In this document: piece by piece, positions 27,487 to 38,162 of the stretch | How positions within the stretch are numbered: the first letter of the stretch is position 1 | Layout of the letters: each line of letters starts with the position of its first letter | Assembly (NCBI GenBank): GCA_024689985.1 | Contig: JAILCZ010000056.1 | Location: 1 to 39,087, forward strand | Length of the DNA stretch: 39,087 nt | Reading direction: 5' to 3' | Source of the DNA: Bacteroidales bacterium | GTDB taxonomy: Bacteria > Bacteroidota > Bacteroidia > Bacteroidales > UBA932 | Made by a program: the position numbers and the translations under genes | The notes under the pieces: model-generated | Database searches by the model: none | The model's input: the letters and a program-made list of their open reading frames with translations, nothing else | Told to the model about the DNA's origin: nothing

Positions 27487-29199
27487 ATGGAAGCAGAAAA
27501 GTTCAGAGGATCGGAGATATTCCTCAAGTCTCTCCTGGCTGAGGGCGTTGATACGCTCTTCGGTTATCCGGGAGGCCAGAATGTCGCTATCTACGACAAG
27601 ATCTACGATTATAAGGACAGGATCCGTCATATCCTTGTCCGTCACGAGCAGGGTGCGGTTCACGCCGCACAGGGTTATGCCCGAGTCAAGGGCAAGGCCG
27701 GCGTCGTGCTGGTGACTTCAGGCCCGGGTGCCACGAATGTCATCACAGGTATCGCCGATGCAATGATTGATTCCACTCCTCTCGTGGTCATCGCAGGTCA
27801 GGTCGGTACTGCTCTGCTTGGTACCGATGCCTTCCAGGAGACTGACGTGCTCGGTATGACGATTCCTATCACGAAGTGGAGCTATCAGATCCGTCGTCCT
27901 GAGGATGTGGCCTGGGCTGTTGCCCGTGCTTTCTACATCGCTCAGAGCGGTCGTCCGGGCCCTGTCGTCCTCGACTTCACCCGTGACGCCCAGGTAGGCG
28001 AGGCTGAATTCGAATTCAAGAAGTGCGATTTCATCAGAAGCTATGTTCCTGTTCCGGAACCTTCTAAGGATGCAATTGCAGAGGCTGCAAAGATGATTGA
28101 TGCAGCGAAGAAGCCTTTCGTTGTCTTCGGCCAGGGTATAGTCCAGTCAGGTGCCGAGAAGGCTCTCGCTGATTTCATCGGCAAGGCCGGCATTCCTGCC
28201 GCATCGACTCTGCTTGGTCTGAGCGCCCTCCGTTCCGACAATCCTCACTACAAAGGAATGGTCGGTATGCACGGAAACATCGCAGCCAACATAATGACTC
28301 AGGAATGTGACCTGCTCATCGCAGTGGGTATGCGTTTCGATGACCGTGTGACCGGTACGACTTCCACTTATGCGAAGCAGGCCAAAAAGATCCACATCGA
28401 CATCGATGCTTCAGAGATCGGCAAGAACATCCCTGTTGACCTCGGCATCCTCGGAGACGCAAGGACTGTTCTTGAGAAACTTACTTCGCTCGTGAAGGCT
28501 TCTGACCACTCTGAGTGGGAAAAGACGGCCGACAAGTGCTACGAGGTGGAGAATTCCAAGGTCATCAATCCCGAAATCCATCCTGGCAAGGGATATATCA
28601 ATATGGGCGAAGTCGTGGATACTGTCGCTACCGTCTCAAAGGGTGACGTCGTTGTCATCACTGACGTAGGACAGAACCAGATGCACGCAGCCCGCTATTC
28701 CAAGTTCGTCAAGACCCGCAGCATGGTTACTTCCGGCGGTCTCGGAACTATGGGATTCGGTCTTCCTGCCGCAATCGGTGCGAAGATTGCCGATCCTTCC
28801 CGTCAGGTTGTCCTCTTCCTCGGAGACGGCGGTCTCCAGATGACAATCGAGGAACTCGGTACTATTATGCAGGAGGGTACGGGCGTGAAGATCGTCCTTC
28901 TGAACAACAACTGGCTCGGCAACGTGCGTATGTGGCAGCAGCTCTTCTGGGATGAGCGTTATTCATATACAAGGATGACGAATCCTGACTACGGCAAGAT
29001 TTCTTCGGCATACGGAATCAAGAACCGTCTGGTCGAGAAGAGGGAAGACCTCGAGGATGCTGTCAGGGAGATGCTCAGCGACGATGCTCCTTTCCTTCTT
29101 GAGGTAAGGGTTGTTGAGGAGGGAATGGTATTCCCTATGGTTCCTCCGGGAAAGAGCGTGAACGAAATTATGCTTACTGAGAAAGAATGGTACAAATAA
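27487..29199 (+). CDS. ilvB: Acetolactate synthase large subunit
   Basis: MEAEKFRGSEIFLKSLLAEGVDTLFGYPGGQ, RHEQGAVHAAQGYARVKGKAGV, GDGGLQMTIEELGTIMQ. Start corrected from 27307. Confidence 0.97.
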   Translation: MEAEKFRGSEIFLKSLLAEGVDTLFGYPGGQNVAIYDKIYDYKDRIRHILVRHEQGAVHAAQGYARVKGKAGVVLVTSGPGATNVITGIADAMIDSTPLVVIAGQVGTALLGTDAFQETDVLGMTIPITKWSYQIRRPEDVAWAVARAFYIAQSGRPGPVVLDFTRDAQVGEAEFEFKKCDFIRSYVPVPEPSKDAIAEAAKMIDAAKKPFVVFGQGIVQSGAEKALADFIGKAGIPAASTLLGLSALRSDNPHYKGMVGMHGNIAANIMTQECDLLIAVGMRFDDRVTGTTSTYAKQAKKIHIDIDASEIGKNIPVDLGILGDARTVLEKLTSLVKASDHSEWEKTADKCYEVENSKVINPEIHPGKGYINMGEVVDTVATVSKGDVVVITDVGQNQMHAARYSKFVKTRSMVTSGGLGTMGFGLPAAIGAKIADPSRQVVLFLGDGGLQMTIEELGTIMQEGTGVKIVLLNNNWLGNVRMWQQLFWDERYSYTRMTNPDYGKISSAYGIKNRLVEKREDLEDAVREMLSDDAPFLLEVRVVEEGMVFPMVPPGKSVNEIMLTEKEWYK

Positions 29200-29774
29200 T
29201 GGATAAAGCGATGGAAAACGAAAACACACTCTATACTGTAACTGTATATACAGAAAACCAGGTCGGTCTCCTGAGTGCCATATCCAGCATTTTCACCAGA
29301 CGAAGCCTCAATATCTGGTCTCTGACCGTCAGCGCTTCATCCATCAAGGATGTGCACAAGTTTACGATCACGACCCATACGACAAGCGAGAAGATCGCGG
29401 CCGTGGTGAAGCAGCTCGAAAAGAGAGTTGACGTTATCAAGGCCTTCTTCTATACGAATGACGATATCGTCTACAGGGAAGTGGCCCTCTACAAGGTAGA
29501 GACCTGCAACCTGCTTGAGAGCAATGCGCTTGAGGATCTTCTCCTCAAGTTCAATGCGAGAATCCTCGAGATGAACAAGGTCTTCACGGTCCTCCAGAAA
29601 ACTGGACATTGCGAAGATACCGTAGCCCTCTACGAGGCTCTCAAAAAACTGGGACCTGTCCTCCAGTTCACCCGCTCCGGCCGTGTGGCCGTTACCAAGG
29701 GCGACCACGAGCTTGTGGACGAGTTCCTCGCAGAACGCGAAATTGAAAGAAAGAAAATTGAAATGAATAAATAA
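29199..29774 (+). CDS. ilvN: Acetolactate synthase small subunit
   Basis: ACT domain YTVTVYTENQVGLLSAISSIFTRRSLNIWSLTVSAS. Start overlaps the ilvB stop (TAATG). Confidence 0.93.
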   Translation: MDKAMENENTLYTVTVYTENQVGLLSAISSIFTRRSLNIWSLTVSASSIKDVHKFTITTHTTSEKIAAVVKQLEKRVDVIKAFFYTNDDIVYREVALYKVETCNLLESNALEDLLLKFNARILEMNKVFTVLQKTGHCEDTVALYEALKKLGPVLQFTRSGRVAVTKGDHELVDEFLAEREIERKKIEMNK

Positions 29775-29793
29775 TTTTTATCCAAAAAGTATT

Positions 29794-30843
29794 ATGGCAA
29801 AAATGAACTTTGGCGGTGTAATTGAAAATGTAATCACCCGCGATGAATTCACTCTCGAGAAGGCTCGTGAGATTCTCAAGAACGAAACAATTGCTGTCCT
29901 CGGTTATGGCGTACAGGGCCCTGGTCAGTCACAGAACCTGCGTGACAATGGCTTCAACGTTATCGTCGGCCAGCGTCCAGGCAAGACTTACGAGAAGGCT
30001 GTCGCTGACGGCTGGGTTCCTGGCAAGACTCTCTTCTCTATTGAAGAGGCTGCTGAAAAGGGTACCATCGTAATGTGCCTTCTTTCTGATGCTGCAGTTA
30101 TGTCAGTATGGCCTACTCTCAAGCCACACCTCACTGCAGGCAAGGCTCTCTACTTCAGCCACGGTTTCGCAATTACCTGGAGCGACCGTACAGGATGCGT
30201 TCCTCCAAAGGACATCGACGTCATTATGGTAGCTCCTAAGGGTTCAGGTACTTCACTCCGTACTATGTTCCTCGAGGGCCGCGGACTCAACTCTTCTTAC
30301 GCAGTTTACCAGGATGTTACCGGAAAGGCTGCTGACCGTACTCTTGCCCTCGGTATCGGTATCGGTTCAGGTTACCTCTTTGAGACTACATTCCAGCGTG
30401 AGGCTACTTCAGACCTTACAGGTGAGCGCGGATCTCTTATGGGAGCCATCCAGGGTCTTCTCCAGGCTCAGTACGAGGTTCTTCGTGAGCACGGTCACTC
30501 TCCAAGCGAGGCTTTCAACGAGACAGTCGAAGAGCTTACTCAGTCTCTTATGCCTCTCTTCGCTGAGAAGGGTATGGACTGGATGTATGCAAACTGCTCT
30601 ACGACGGCTCAGCGTGGTGCCCTCGATTGGTACCCTCGCTTCCACGATGCTGTAAAGCCTGTTCTCGAGTGGCTCTACCTCTCAGTCAAGACAGGTAACG
30701 AGGCTCAGATCTCTATCGACAGCAACTCTAAGCCTGACTACCGCGAGAAGCTCAACAAGGAGCTCGAGGTTCTTCACAACAGCGAGATGTGGCGTGCAGC
30801 CGAGACTGTCCGTCAGCTCCGTCCTGAGAACGAGAAGAAGTAA
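29794..30843 (+). CDS. ilvC: Ketol-acid reductoisomerase
   Basis: IAVLGYGVQGPGQSQNLRDNGFNVIVGQRPG, LYFSHGFAITW, VDVIMVAPKGSGTSLR-type block, SDLTGERGSLMGA. Confidence 0.97.
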   Translation: MAKMNFGGVIENVITRDEFTLEKAREILKNETIAVLGYGVQGPGQSQNLRDNGFNVIVGQRPGKTYEKAVADGWVPGKTLFSIEEAAEKGTIVMCLLSDAAVMSVWPTLKPHLTAGKALYFSHGFAITWSDRTGCVPPKDIDVIMVAPKGSGTSLRTMFLEGRGLNSSYAVYQDVTGKAADRTLALGIGIGSGYLFETTFQREATSDLTGERGSLMGAIQGLLQAQYEVLREHGHSPSEAFNETVEELTQSLMPLFAEKGMDWMYANCSTTAQRGALDWYPRFHDAVKPVLEWLYLSVKTGNEAQISIDSNSKPDYREKLNKELEVLHNSEMWRAAETVRQLRPENEKK

Positions 30844-30865
30844 TCTTAGGATTTTTTGATCTTTC

Positions 30866-30906
30866 GTATGACCTGTCCCCGGACAGGGACAGGCCATACT
30901 TTTTTA
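30866..30906 (+). terminator. Strong hairpin/terminator between ilvC and leuA
   Basis: GTATGACCTGTCCC-CGGACA-GGGACAGGCCATAC-TTTTTT: 14-bp stem with one A.C mismatch plus U tract. Confidence 0.88.
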
Positions 30907-30940
30907 ACTTAAACATCATTACTCTATCACTTTAATTGAA

Positions 30941-32440
30941 ATGGACAAGAACAGAGTTTATATTTTTGATACGACGCTCCGCGATGGAGAACAGGTGCCC
31001 GGATGCCAGTTGAATACGGTTGAAAAGATTCAGGTAGCGAAGGCCCTAGAGGGACTAGGTGTCGATGTCATCGAGGCCGGTTTTCCCGTTTCCTCTCCTG
31101 GAGATTTCAATTCCGTGATAGAAATTTCCAAGGCTGTGACCTGGCCTACTATCTGTGCGCTCACACGTGCGGTTGAGAAGGACATTGACGCGGCTGCGGA
31201 TGCTTTGAAGTATGCAAAGCACAAGAGAATCCATACCGGTATCGGTACTTCGGAGTCTCATATCCGTTATAAATTCAACTCTACTCCTGAAGAGATTCTT
31301 GAGCGCGCCGTCAAGGCCGTGAAGTATGCCAAGAAGTATGTCGAGGACGTGGAGTTCTATGCTGAGGATGCAGGACGTACCGACAATGAGTACCTTGCGA
31401 GAGTGGTCGAGGCCGTGATCGCTGCAGGTGCCACCGTCGTCAACATCCCTGATACCACCGGATACTGTCTGCCGTCAGAGTACGGAGCGAAGATCAAGTA
31501 TCTTATGGATCACGTCCAGAACATCGACAAGGCGACTATTTCAACGCACTGTCACAATGACCTCGGAATGGCTACCGCCAACACTATGGCCGGTATCCTC
31601 AATGGAGCCCGCCAGGTTGAGGTTACGATCAACGGCATCGGAGAGCGTGCCGGAAATACGTCTCTCGAAGAAGTGGCTATGATTCTCAAATGCCACAAGG
31701 GCATCGGCATCGACACGAACATCAATACGCAGAAGATCTATCCGATCAGCCGTATGGTATCCAACCTTATGAATATGCCTGTTCAGCCGAACAAGGCCAT
31801 CGTCGGTAAGAATGCCTTCGCCCACTCATCCGGAATTCATCAGGACGGTGTCCTCAAGAATGTCCAGACCTATGAGATCATCGATCCGCACGACGTGGGT
31901 GTCGATGACAACAGCATCGTGCTTACCGCAAGAAGCGGTCACGCTGCCGTCAAGTATCGTCTCGAATGTCTCGGCGTAAAGGTCGAGGGTGAGAAACTTG
32001 ACAAAATTTACAAGGATTTCCTCGTGCTTGCCGACAAGAAGAAGCAGGTCAATGACGACGACCTTCTCGTGCTTGCAGGTGCTGAGCGCACCGAGGCTCA
32101 CAACATCAAGCTTGACTATCTCCAGGTTACCACCGGTAAGGGTCTCAAGCCTGTTGCCAGCATCGGTCTCGACATCTCTGGTGAGAAGTTCCAGGCTGCA
32201 GATACCGGTAACGGTCCTGTGGATGCCGCAATCAATGCCCTCAAGCAGATTATCCGCCGCAAGATGACCATCAAGGAGTTCACGATCCAGAACATCAATT
32301 CAGGATCGGACGATATGGCCAAGGTGCATATGCAGGTGGAGTTCAACAAGCACGTTTATTATGGCTTCGGCGCAAATACCGACATCGTGACTGCGTCGGT
32401 CGAGGCCTATATCGATTGTATAAATAAATTTACAAAATAA
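30941..32440 (+). CDS. leuA: 2-isopropylmalate synthase
   Basis: [81 protein letters not shown]-terminal regulatory domain. Confidence 0.96.
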   Translation: MDKNRVYIFDTTLRDGEQVPGCQLNTVEKIQVAKALEGLGVDVIEAGFPVSSPGDFNSVIEISKAVTWPTICALTRAVEKDIDAAADALKYAKHKRIHTGIGTSESHIRYKFNSTPEEILERAVKAVKYAKKYVEDVEFYAEDAGRTDNEYLARVVEAVIAAGATVVNIPDTTGYCLPSEYGAKIKYLMDHVQNIDKATISTHCHNDLGMATANTMAGILNGARQVEVTINGIGERAGNTSLEEVAMILKCHKGIGIDTNINTQKIYPISRMVSNLMNMPVQPNKAIVGKNAFAHSSGIHQDGVLKNVQTYEIIDPHDVGVDDNSIVLTARSGHAAVKYRLECLGVKVEGEKLDKIYKDFLVLADKKKQVNDDDLLVLAGAERTEAHNIKLDYLQVTTGKGLKPVASIGLDISGEKFQAADTGNGPVDAAINALKQIIRRKMTIKEFTIQNINSGSDDMAKVHMQVEFNKHVYYGFGANTDIVTASVEAYIDCINKFTK

Positions 32441-32444
32441 AAGG

Positions 32445-33815
32445 ATGAACACTTTATTCGACAAGATCTGGGACAGCCACGTTGTCTCACTTATCGAGGA
32501 CGGCCCTACACAGCTGTATATCGACAGGCTCTATTGCCACGAGGTAACGAGCCCTCAGGCCTTCGACGGCCTTCGCGAAAGAGGCATCAAATGTCTCCGT
32601 CCGGAGAAGATTTTCTGTATGCCGGACCACAATACTCCGACCCACGACCAGGACAAGCCTATCGAGGATCCTGTTTCAAGAAAGCAGGTCGATACTCTTG
32701 CCAGGAACGCTGCTGAGTTCGGTCTCAATCATTTCGGAATGAATTCCATCAAGAACGGTATCATTCACGTCGTTGGACCGGAGAGAGGCCTCTCCCTTCC
32801 TGGAATGACTATCGTCTGCGGTGATTCACATACATCTACCCACGGCGCTATGGGTGCCGTTGCCTTCGGTATCGGTACTTCCGAGGTGGAGATGGTGATG
32901 GCCAGCCAGTGCATCCTTCAGCAGAAGCCTAAGTCTATGCGCATCCGCGTCGAGGGTCAGCTCGCAAAGGGCGTAACCGCAAAGGACATCGCCCTCTACC
33001 TTATGATGAAGCTCACGACTTCCGGTGCGACCGGATACTTCGTCGAATACGCTGGTTCTGCCGTCAAGTCCCTCACTATGGAAGGACGCCTCACTCTCTG
33101 CAACCTTTCCATCGAGATGGGTGCAAGAGGCGGTTTCATCGCTCCTGACGAGATTACCTTCGAGTACATCAAGGGCCGCGAGTACGCTCCTAAGGGTGAA
33201 GACTGGGACAAGGCTGTCGCTTATTGGAAGACTCTCAAGAGCGGTGACGATGCTGTCTTTGACAAGGAGCTCGTTTATGACGCAGCTGACATCCAGCCGA
33301 TGATCACCTACGGTACGAACCCTGGTATGGGTATGCCGGTCACTGGCTCCATCCCAGCTGATGCTGCTAAGAAGTCCCTTGATTATATGGGCCTCGAGGC
33401 AGGGGAGTCTCTCCTCGGCAAGAAGATCGACTATGTTTTCCTCGGAGCCTGCACCAACGGACGTATCGAGGATTTCAGGGCTTTCGCTTCTATCGTCAAG
33501 GGCAAGAAGAAGGCCGACAATGTCACTGCCTGGCTCGTGCCTGGTTCCTGGATGGTCCTCGACCAGATCAAGAAGGAGGGTCTCGACGTCATCCTCAATG
33601 AAGCCGGTTTCGCTATCCGTCAGCCTGGCTGCTCTGCCTGCCTCGCTATGAATGACGACAAGATTCCTGCAGGCAAGTATGCGGTTTCTACCAGCAACCG
33701 TAATTTCGAAGGCCGTCAGGGTCCTGGATCCCGCACCTTCCTCGCCAGCCCTCTCACTGCCGCAGCCGCTGCAGTCACCGGTGTCGTTACCGATCCAAGA
33801 ACTTTAATCCAGTAG
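32445..33815 (+). CDS. leuC: 3-isopropylmalate dehydratase large subunit
   Basis: [67 protein letters not shown]. Confidence 0.97.
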   Translation: MNTLFDKIWDSHVVSLIEDGPTQLYIDRLYCHEVTSPQAFDGLRERGIKCLRPEKIFCMPDHNTPTHDQDKPIEDPVSRKQVDTLARNAAEFGLNHFGMNSIKNGIIHVVGPERGLSLPGMTIVCGDSHTSTHGAMGAVAFGIGTSEVEMVMASQCILQQKPKSMRIRVEGQLAKGVTAKDIALYLMMKLTTSGATGYFVEYAGSAVKSLTMEGRLTLCNLSIEMGARGGFIAPDEITFEYIKGREYAPKGEDWDKAVAYWKTLKSGDDAVFDKELVYDAADIQPMITYGTNPGMGMPVTGSIPADAAKKSLDYMGLEAGESLLGKKIDYVFLGACTNGRIEDFRAFASIVKGKKKADNVTAWLVPGSWMVLDQIKKEGLDVILNEAGFAIRQPGCSACLAMNDDKIPAGKYAVSTSNRNFEGRQGPGSRTFLASPLTAAAAAVTGVVTDPRTLIQ

Positions 33816-33819
33816 AGAA

Positions 33820-34431
33820 ATGAAAGCTAAATTCGATATAATCACCAGTACCTGCGTTCCGCTTCCTCTTGAGAATGTGGATACGGACCAGATCATTCCT
33901 GCCCGCTTCCTCAAGGCTACTACGAGGGAGGAGAAGTTCTTCGGCGACAATCTTTTCAGAGACTGGCGCTATGATTCTCAGGACAAGCCTAAGGAGAATT
34001 TCGTGTTCAACCAGCCTGCTTTCAGCGCCGCTCCTTCAGAGGGTGTCCACCAGATCCTGGTTGCTGGCAAGAACTTCGGTTCCGGCTCCAGCCGTGAGCA
34101 CGCTGCCTGGGCTATCGCCGGCTATGGTTTCAGGGTTGTCATCTCTAGTTTCTTCGCTGACATCCACAAGAACAACGAGCTCAATAATTTCGTGCTTCCT
34201 GTAGTGGTTTCCGAGGATTTCCTTGCTGAGCTTTTCGAGAGCATCAAGAAGGATCCTCAGATGAAGGTGAAGGTGGATGTGCCTAACCAGGTAGTCACCA
34301 ATCTTGCGACAGGCAGGAGCGAGAATTTTGAAATCAACGGTTATAAGAAGTATTGTCTTATGAATGCCCTCGACGACATCGACTATCTTCTCCAGCAGAA
34401 GAGCAAGATCGAGGCATATGAGAATAAATAA
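33820..34431 (+). CDS. leuD: 3-isopropylmalate dehydratase small subunit
   Basis: [48 protein letters not shown]. Confidence 0.97.
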   Translation: MKAKFDIITSTCVPLPLENVDTDQIIPARFLKATTREEKFFGDNLFRDWRYDSQDKPKENFVFNQPAFSAAPSEGVHQILVAGKNFGSGSSREHAAWAIAGYGFRVVISSFFADIHKNNELNNFVLPVVVSEDFLAELFESIKKDPQMKVKVDVPNQVVTNLATGRSENFEINGYKKYCLMNALDDIDYLLQQKSKIEAYENK

Positions 34432-34439
34432 GTAGTATA

Positions 34440-35969
34440 ATGGCTGCCAGACTTGAAATAATGGATACGACTCTCCGAGACGGAGAGCAGACCGCGGGTG
34501 TGTCTTTCAATGACGAAGAGAAGGTTGCGATAGCAAAACTCCTCATTGAGGAACTCAAGGTCAACCGAATTGAGGTCGTATCTGCCAGGGTATCATCGGG
34601 AGAACACAGGGCATTCGAACAGATTTGCTCCTGGGCTGCCAAGGAAGGTTGTCTCGACAAGGTCGAGGCTCTCGGTTTCGTTGACAACGGCATCTCCATC
34701 AACTGGATTTCAGAATCTGGCGGAAAGGTGCTGAACCTTCTTGCAAAGGGTTCCCTGAACCACGTCACGAAGCAGCTCGGCAAGACTCCTGAGGAGCACT
34801 GGGCTGATATCCGCTCCAATGTGGATATGGCCGTGGCAAAGGGTATGAGCGTCAACCTCTATCTTGAGGACTGGAGCAACGGTATGCTGAATTCTCCGGA
34901 TTATGTCTTCAATATGATTGACGCCCTGAAGGATACTCCTATCAAGAGGTTTATGCTTCCGGATACCCTCGGAGTCCTGAATCCTGAGCAGACTTATGCG
35001 TTCTGCAAGAGGATGGTCGAGACTTATCCTGACCTTCATTTTGATTTCCACGGCCACAATGACTATGACCTCGCCGTCGCGAATACGATGGCTGCGGTCC
35101 GTGCCGGAATCAAGGGCGTCCACGTGACGGTGAACGGTCTCGGTGAGCGTACCGGCAATACTCCTGTTGCCAGTCTCGTAGGTGTGCTCAACGACCATCT
35201 CCACGTGGAGAATACGATCGACGAGCGCCGTCTTACCCACGTCTGCCAGTATGTCGCCAGCATCTCCGGCATCCGTATTCCAGCCAACCGTCCTATCGTC
35301 GGAGAGGCCGTGTTCACGCAGAGCGCGGGCATTCACGCCGATGGTGACAACAAGGGGCATCTCTACGAGAATTCCCTTCTTCCGGAGCGTTTCGGCAGGG
35401 TCCGCAAGTATGCCCTCGGCAAGACTTCCGGCAAGGCTAATATCAAGAAGAATCTCGACGAACTCGGCATTACCCTTACTCCTGAGCAGATCAAGCTCGT
35501 TACGAAGAGGGTTGTCGAACTCGGCGACAAGAAGGAGGATGTGACGACGGAGGATCTTCCGTTCATCATCTCCGATGTCCTGAAAGGGGAGTTCTCCGCC
35601 CAGAAGGACAATATCAAGATTGTCAATTACAGTCTTCAGCTCACCAGGAGTATGAGGCCTGTGGCTACGATCAGAATCAGCATCGACGGTAAGGAGTACG
35701 AGGAGGTCGCTTCCGGTGCCGGTCAGTATGACGCCTTTATGAAAGCTCTCTGGAAGGTTTACGACAAGCTCGGAAAGATGCACCCGAGGCTTACGGATTA
35801 TGCCGTCAGCATCCCTCCGGGAGGCAAGACGGACGCCCTCGTGCAGACCGTTATCACCTGGGACAACGGCGGCAGCGAACTCAAGACCAGGGGTCTCGAT
35901 GCAGACCAGACTGAGGCTGCCATCAAGGCTACGGTGAAGATGTTGAACATTATTGAAAATTATAAATAA
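34440..35969 (+). CDS. Second LeuA-family enzyme (alpha-isopropylmalate/citramalate synthase family; possibly CimA-like)
   Basis: [82 protein letters not shown]-terminal regulatory domain. Distinct from leuA at 30941. Confidence 0.88.
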   Translation: MAARLEIMDTTLRDGEQTAGVSFNDEEKVAIAKLLIEELKVNRIEVVSARVSSGEHRAFEQICSWAAKEGCLDKVEALGFVDNGISINWISESGGKVLNLLAKGSLNHVTKQLGKTPEEHWADIRSNVDMAVAKGMSVNLYLEDWSNGMLNSPDYVFNMIDALKDTPIKRFMLPDTLGVLNPEQTYAFCKRMVETYPDLHFDFHGHNDYDLAVANTMAAVRAGIKGVHVTVNGLGERTGNTPVASLVGVLNDHLHVENTIDERRLTHVCQYVASISGIRIPANRPIVGEAVFTQSAGIHADGDNKGHLYENSLLPERFGRVRKYALGKTSGKANIKKNLDELGITLTPEQIKLVTKRVVELGDKKEDVTTEDLPFIISDVLKGEFSAQKDNIKIVNYSLQLTRSMRPVATIRISIDGKEYEEVASGAGQYDAFMKALWKVYDKLGKMHPRLTDYAVSIPPGGKTDALVQTVITWDNGGSELKTRGLDADQTEAAIKATVKMLNIIENYK

Positions 35970-35980
35970 AGTTACCTTAT

Positions 35981-37039
35981 ATGAAACTCAAAATCGCAAA
36001 GCTTCCTGGTGACGGTATCGGACCGGAAGTAGTTGAACAGGCTGTCAAGGCTGTTGATGCCGTGGCAAAGAAATTCGGTCACGAAGTAGAATATTCGTTC
36101 GGTCTCGTTGGCGCCTGTGCCATTGACAAGACTGGTTCTGCCTTCCCAGAGGAGACTTTCCAGACCTGTCTCAACGCCGACGCTGTCCTTTTCGGCGCAG
36201 TCGGTGATCCACGTTTCGACAATGATCCTACGGCCAAGGTCCGTCCTGAGCAGGGCCTTCTCGCTATGAGAAAGCAGCTCGGTCTCTTCGCCAATCTCCG
36301 TCCTGTGGAGACTTTCAAGAGCCTCATCCACAAGAGCCCTCTGAAGGAGGAGCTCGTTGACGGCGCTGATTTCCTCTGCGTCCGTGAGCTTACCGGCGGT
36401 ATGTATTTCGGTGAGAAGGGCCGCAAGGACAATGGTGACACCGCTTATGATACCAATCTCTACCATCGTTTCGAGGTTGAGCGTATCCTCAAGCAGGCTT
36501 ATCAGTATGCTATGCAGCGCCGCAAGCATCTTACCGTGGTTGACAAGGCCAACGTCCTCGAGTCAAGCCGTCTCTGGAGACAGATCGCCCAGGAAATGGC
36601 TCCTCAGTATCCTGAGGTCACCACTGACTTTATGTATGTGGACAATGCTGCGATGAAGCTCATCACCGGCCCTAAGTTCTTCGATGTCCTCGTGACTGAG
36701 AATACTTTCGGTGACATCCTTACTGACGAGGCCAGCTGCGTTTCCGGCTCAATGGGCCTCCTTGCTTCCGCTTCTATCGGTGAGCACACTGGCGTCTTCG
36801 AGCCTATCCACGGTTCTTATCCTCAGGCTGCCGGCAAGAATATCGCCAACCCTCTCGCTACCATCCTTTCTGCCGCAATGATGTTTGAGTATGCATTCGG
36901 TCTTATGGAAGAGGGCAAGGCTATCCGCAAGGCGGTTGCCAAGAGCATCGACGAGGGTATCGTCACCGAGGACCTCGCCGGCTCAGGCAAGGCTTACTCT
37001 ACTTCTGAGGTAGGTGACTGGGTTGCAGCCAATATTTAA
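35981..37039 (+). CDS. leuB: 3-isopropylmalate dehydrogenase
   Basis: [82 protein letters not shown]. Confidence 0.97.
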   Translation: MKLKIAKLPGDGIGPEVVEQAVKAVDAVAKKFGHEVEYSFGLVGACAIDKTGSAFPEETFQTCLNADAVLFGAVGDPRFDNDPTAKVRPEQGLLAMRKQLGLFANLRPVETFKSLIHKSPLKEELVDGADFLCVRELTGGMYFGEKGRKDNGDTAYDTNLYHRFEVERILKQAYQYAMQRRKHLTVVDKANVLESSRLWRQIAQEMAPQYPEVTTDFMYVDNAAMKLITGPKFFDVLVTENTFGDILTDEASCVSGSMGLLASASIGEHTGVFEPIHGSYPQAAGKNIANPLATILSAAMMFEYAFGLMEEGKAIRKAVAKSIDEGIVTEDLAGSGKAYSTSEVGDWVAANI

Positions 37040-37043
37040 TCGG

Positions 37044-37079
37044 GCAATCAGTACTTAATAATTGAGCAATCGGTATTTA
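37044..37079 (+). repeat. Imperfect tandem repeat GCAATCaGTAcTTA / GCAATCgGTAtTTA (22-nt period)
   Basis: Two copies at 37044-37057 and 37066-37079 in the leuB-ilvE gap. Confidence 0.6.
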
Positions 37080-37103
37080 GTAAACGTATAAAGACCTTAT
37101 TTT

Positions 37104-38147
37104 ATGGCAACAGAATTAGACTGGTCCAGTCTCGGATTCCATTTCAGACAGACCAACAAGATTGTAGTAAGTTATTACAAGGATGGTCAGTGGTCGGCTC
37201 CTGTAGCTACTGAGGATTTCTCAGTCGCTCTCAACTGCTTCGCCAACACCTTCCATTACGGCAGTTCCTGCTTCGAGGGTCTCAAGGCCTTCAGAGGTCA
37301 GGACGGCAAGGTCCGCATCTTCCGTCCGGAAGAGAATGCCAAGCGTCTTCAGTCAAGCGCTGAACGTCTCGGTCTCGGCGTCGTACCGGAGCAGATGTTC
37401 ATCGATATGTGCGTGACTGCGGTCCGTGAGAACCTGGAGTTCCTTCCTCCTTACGGCTACAATGCGTCTATGTACATCAGACCTGTCCTCATCGGTACCA
37501 CTCCTGGAATCGGTGTCTGCTCTTCGGAGGAGGCCGTGTTCATCGTGATGGTATCTCCTGTCGGCACTTACTCCGGAAAGAAGAGCCTTACTCCTCTTAC
37601 TGCCACTGTCGCCAGAAATTACGACCGTGCCGCTCCTAACGGTACCGGCCGTTTCAAGGTCTCTGCCAATTACGCCATCTCCCTCTACCCATACAATATG
37701 GCTCACAAGCAGGGTTACGGCGAATTGATCTTCCTTGATCCTGCCACTCACAAGAATATCGATGAGTTCGGTTCTTCCAACTTCCTCGCTATCCAGGGCA
37801 ACAAGTATATCACACCGCTCTCAGACAGCATTCTCCCTTCAATCACCAACAAGACTCTCCAGCAGGTTGCACAGGACTTTGGTCTTACCGTTGAGAAGAG
37901 GGTGATTCCTCTCGAGGAGGTTGCAGAGTTCGATGAGATCAATGCCTGCGGTACGGCTGTCGTCATCACTCCTATCAAGTCAATTGATGACAAGGCCCGT
38001 CTTGAGGATACTACCGTTGTCAAGACATATCATATGCCTTCAGGCGAAGAGGTCGGCAAGACCAGCAAGAAACTCTACGACCGCATCCGTGGAATTCAGG
38101 ACGGCCGTGAAGAGGATACCCACAACTGGTGTCTTTTCGTTGACTAA
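37104..38147 (+). CDS. ilvE: Branched-chain amino acid aminotransferase
   Basis: FANTFHYGSSCFEGLKAFRGQDGKVRIFRPEENAKRL, PVGTYSGKK, EFGSSNFLAI, ACGTAVVITPI. Confidence 0.95.
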   Translation: MATELDWSSLGFHFRQTNKIVVSYYKDGQWSAPVATEDFSVALNCFANTFHYGSSCFEGLKAFRGQDGKVRIFRPEENAKRLQSSAERLGLGVVPEQMFIDMCVTAVRENLEFLPPYGYNASMYIRPVLIGTTPGIGVCSSEEAVFIVMVSPVGTYSGKKSLTPLTATVARNYDRAAPNGTGRFKVSANYAISLYPYNMAHKQGYGELIFLDPATHKNIDEFGSSNFLAIQGNKYITPLSDSILPSITNKTLQQVAQDFGLTVEKRVIPLEEVAEFDEINACGTAVVITPIKSIDDKARLEDTTVVKTYHMPSGEEVGKTSKKLYDRIRGIQDGREEDTHNWCLFVD

Positions 38148-38162
38148 TTAAACAGTACTTAA

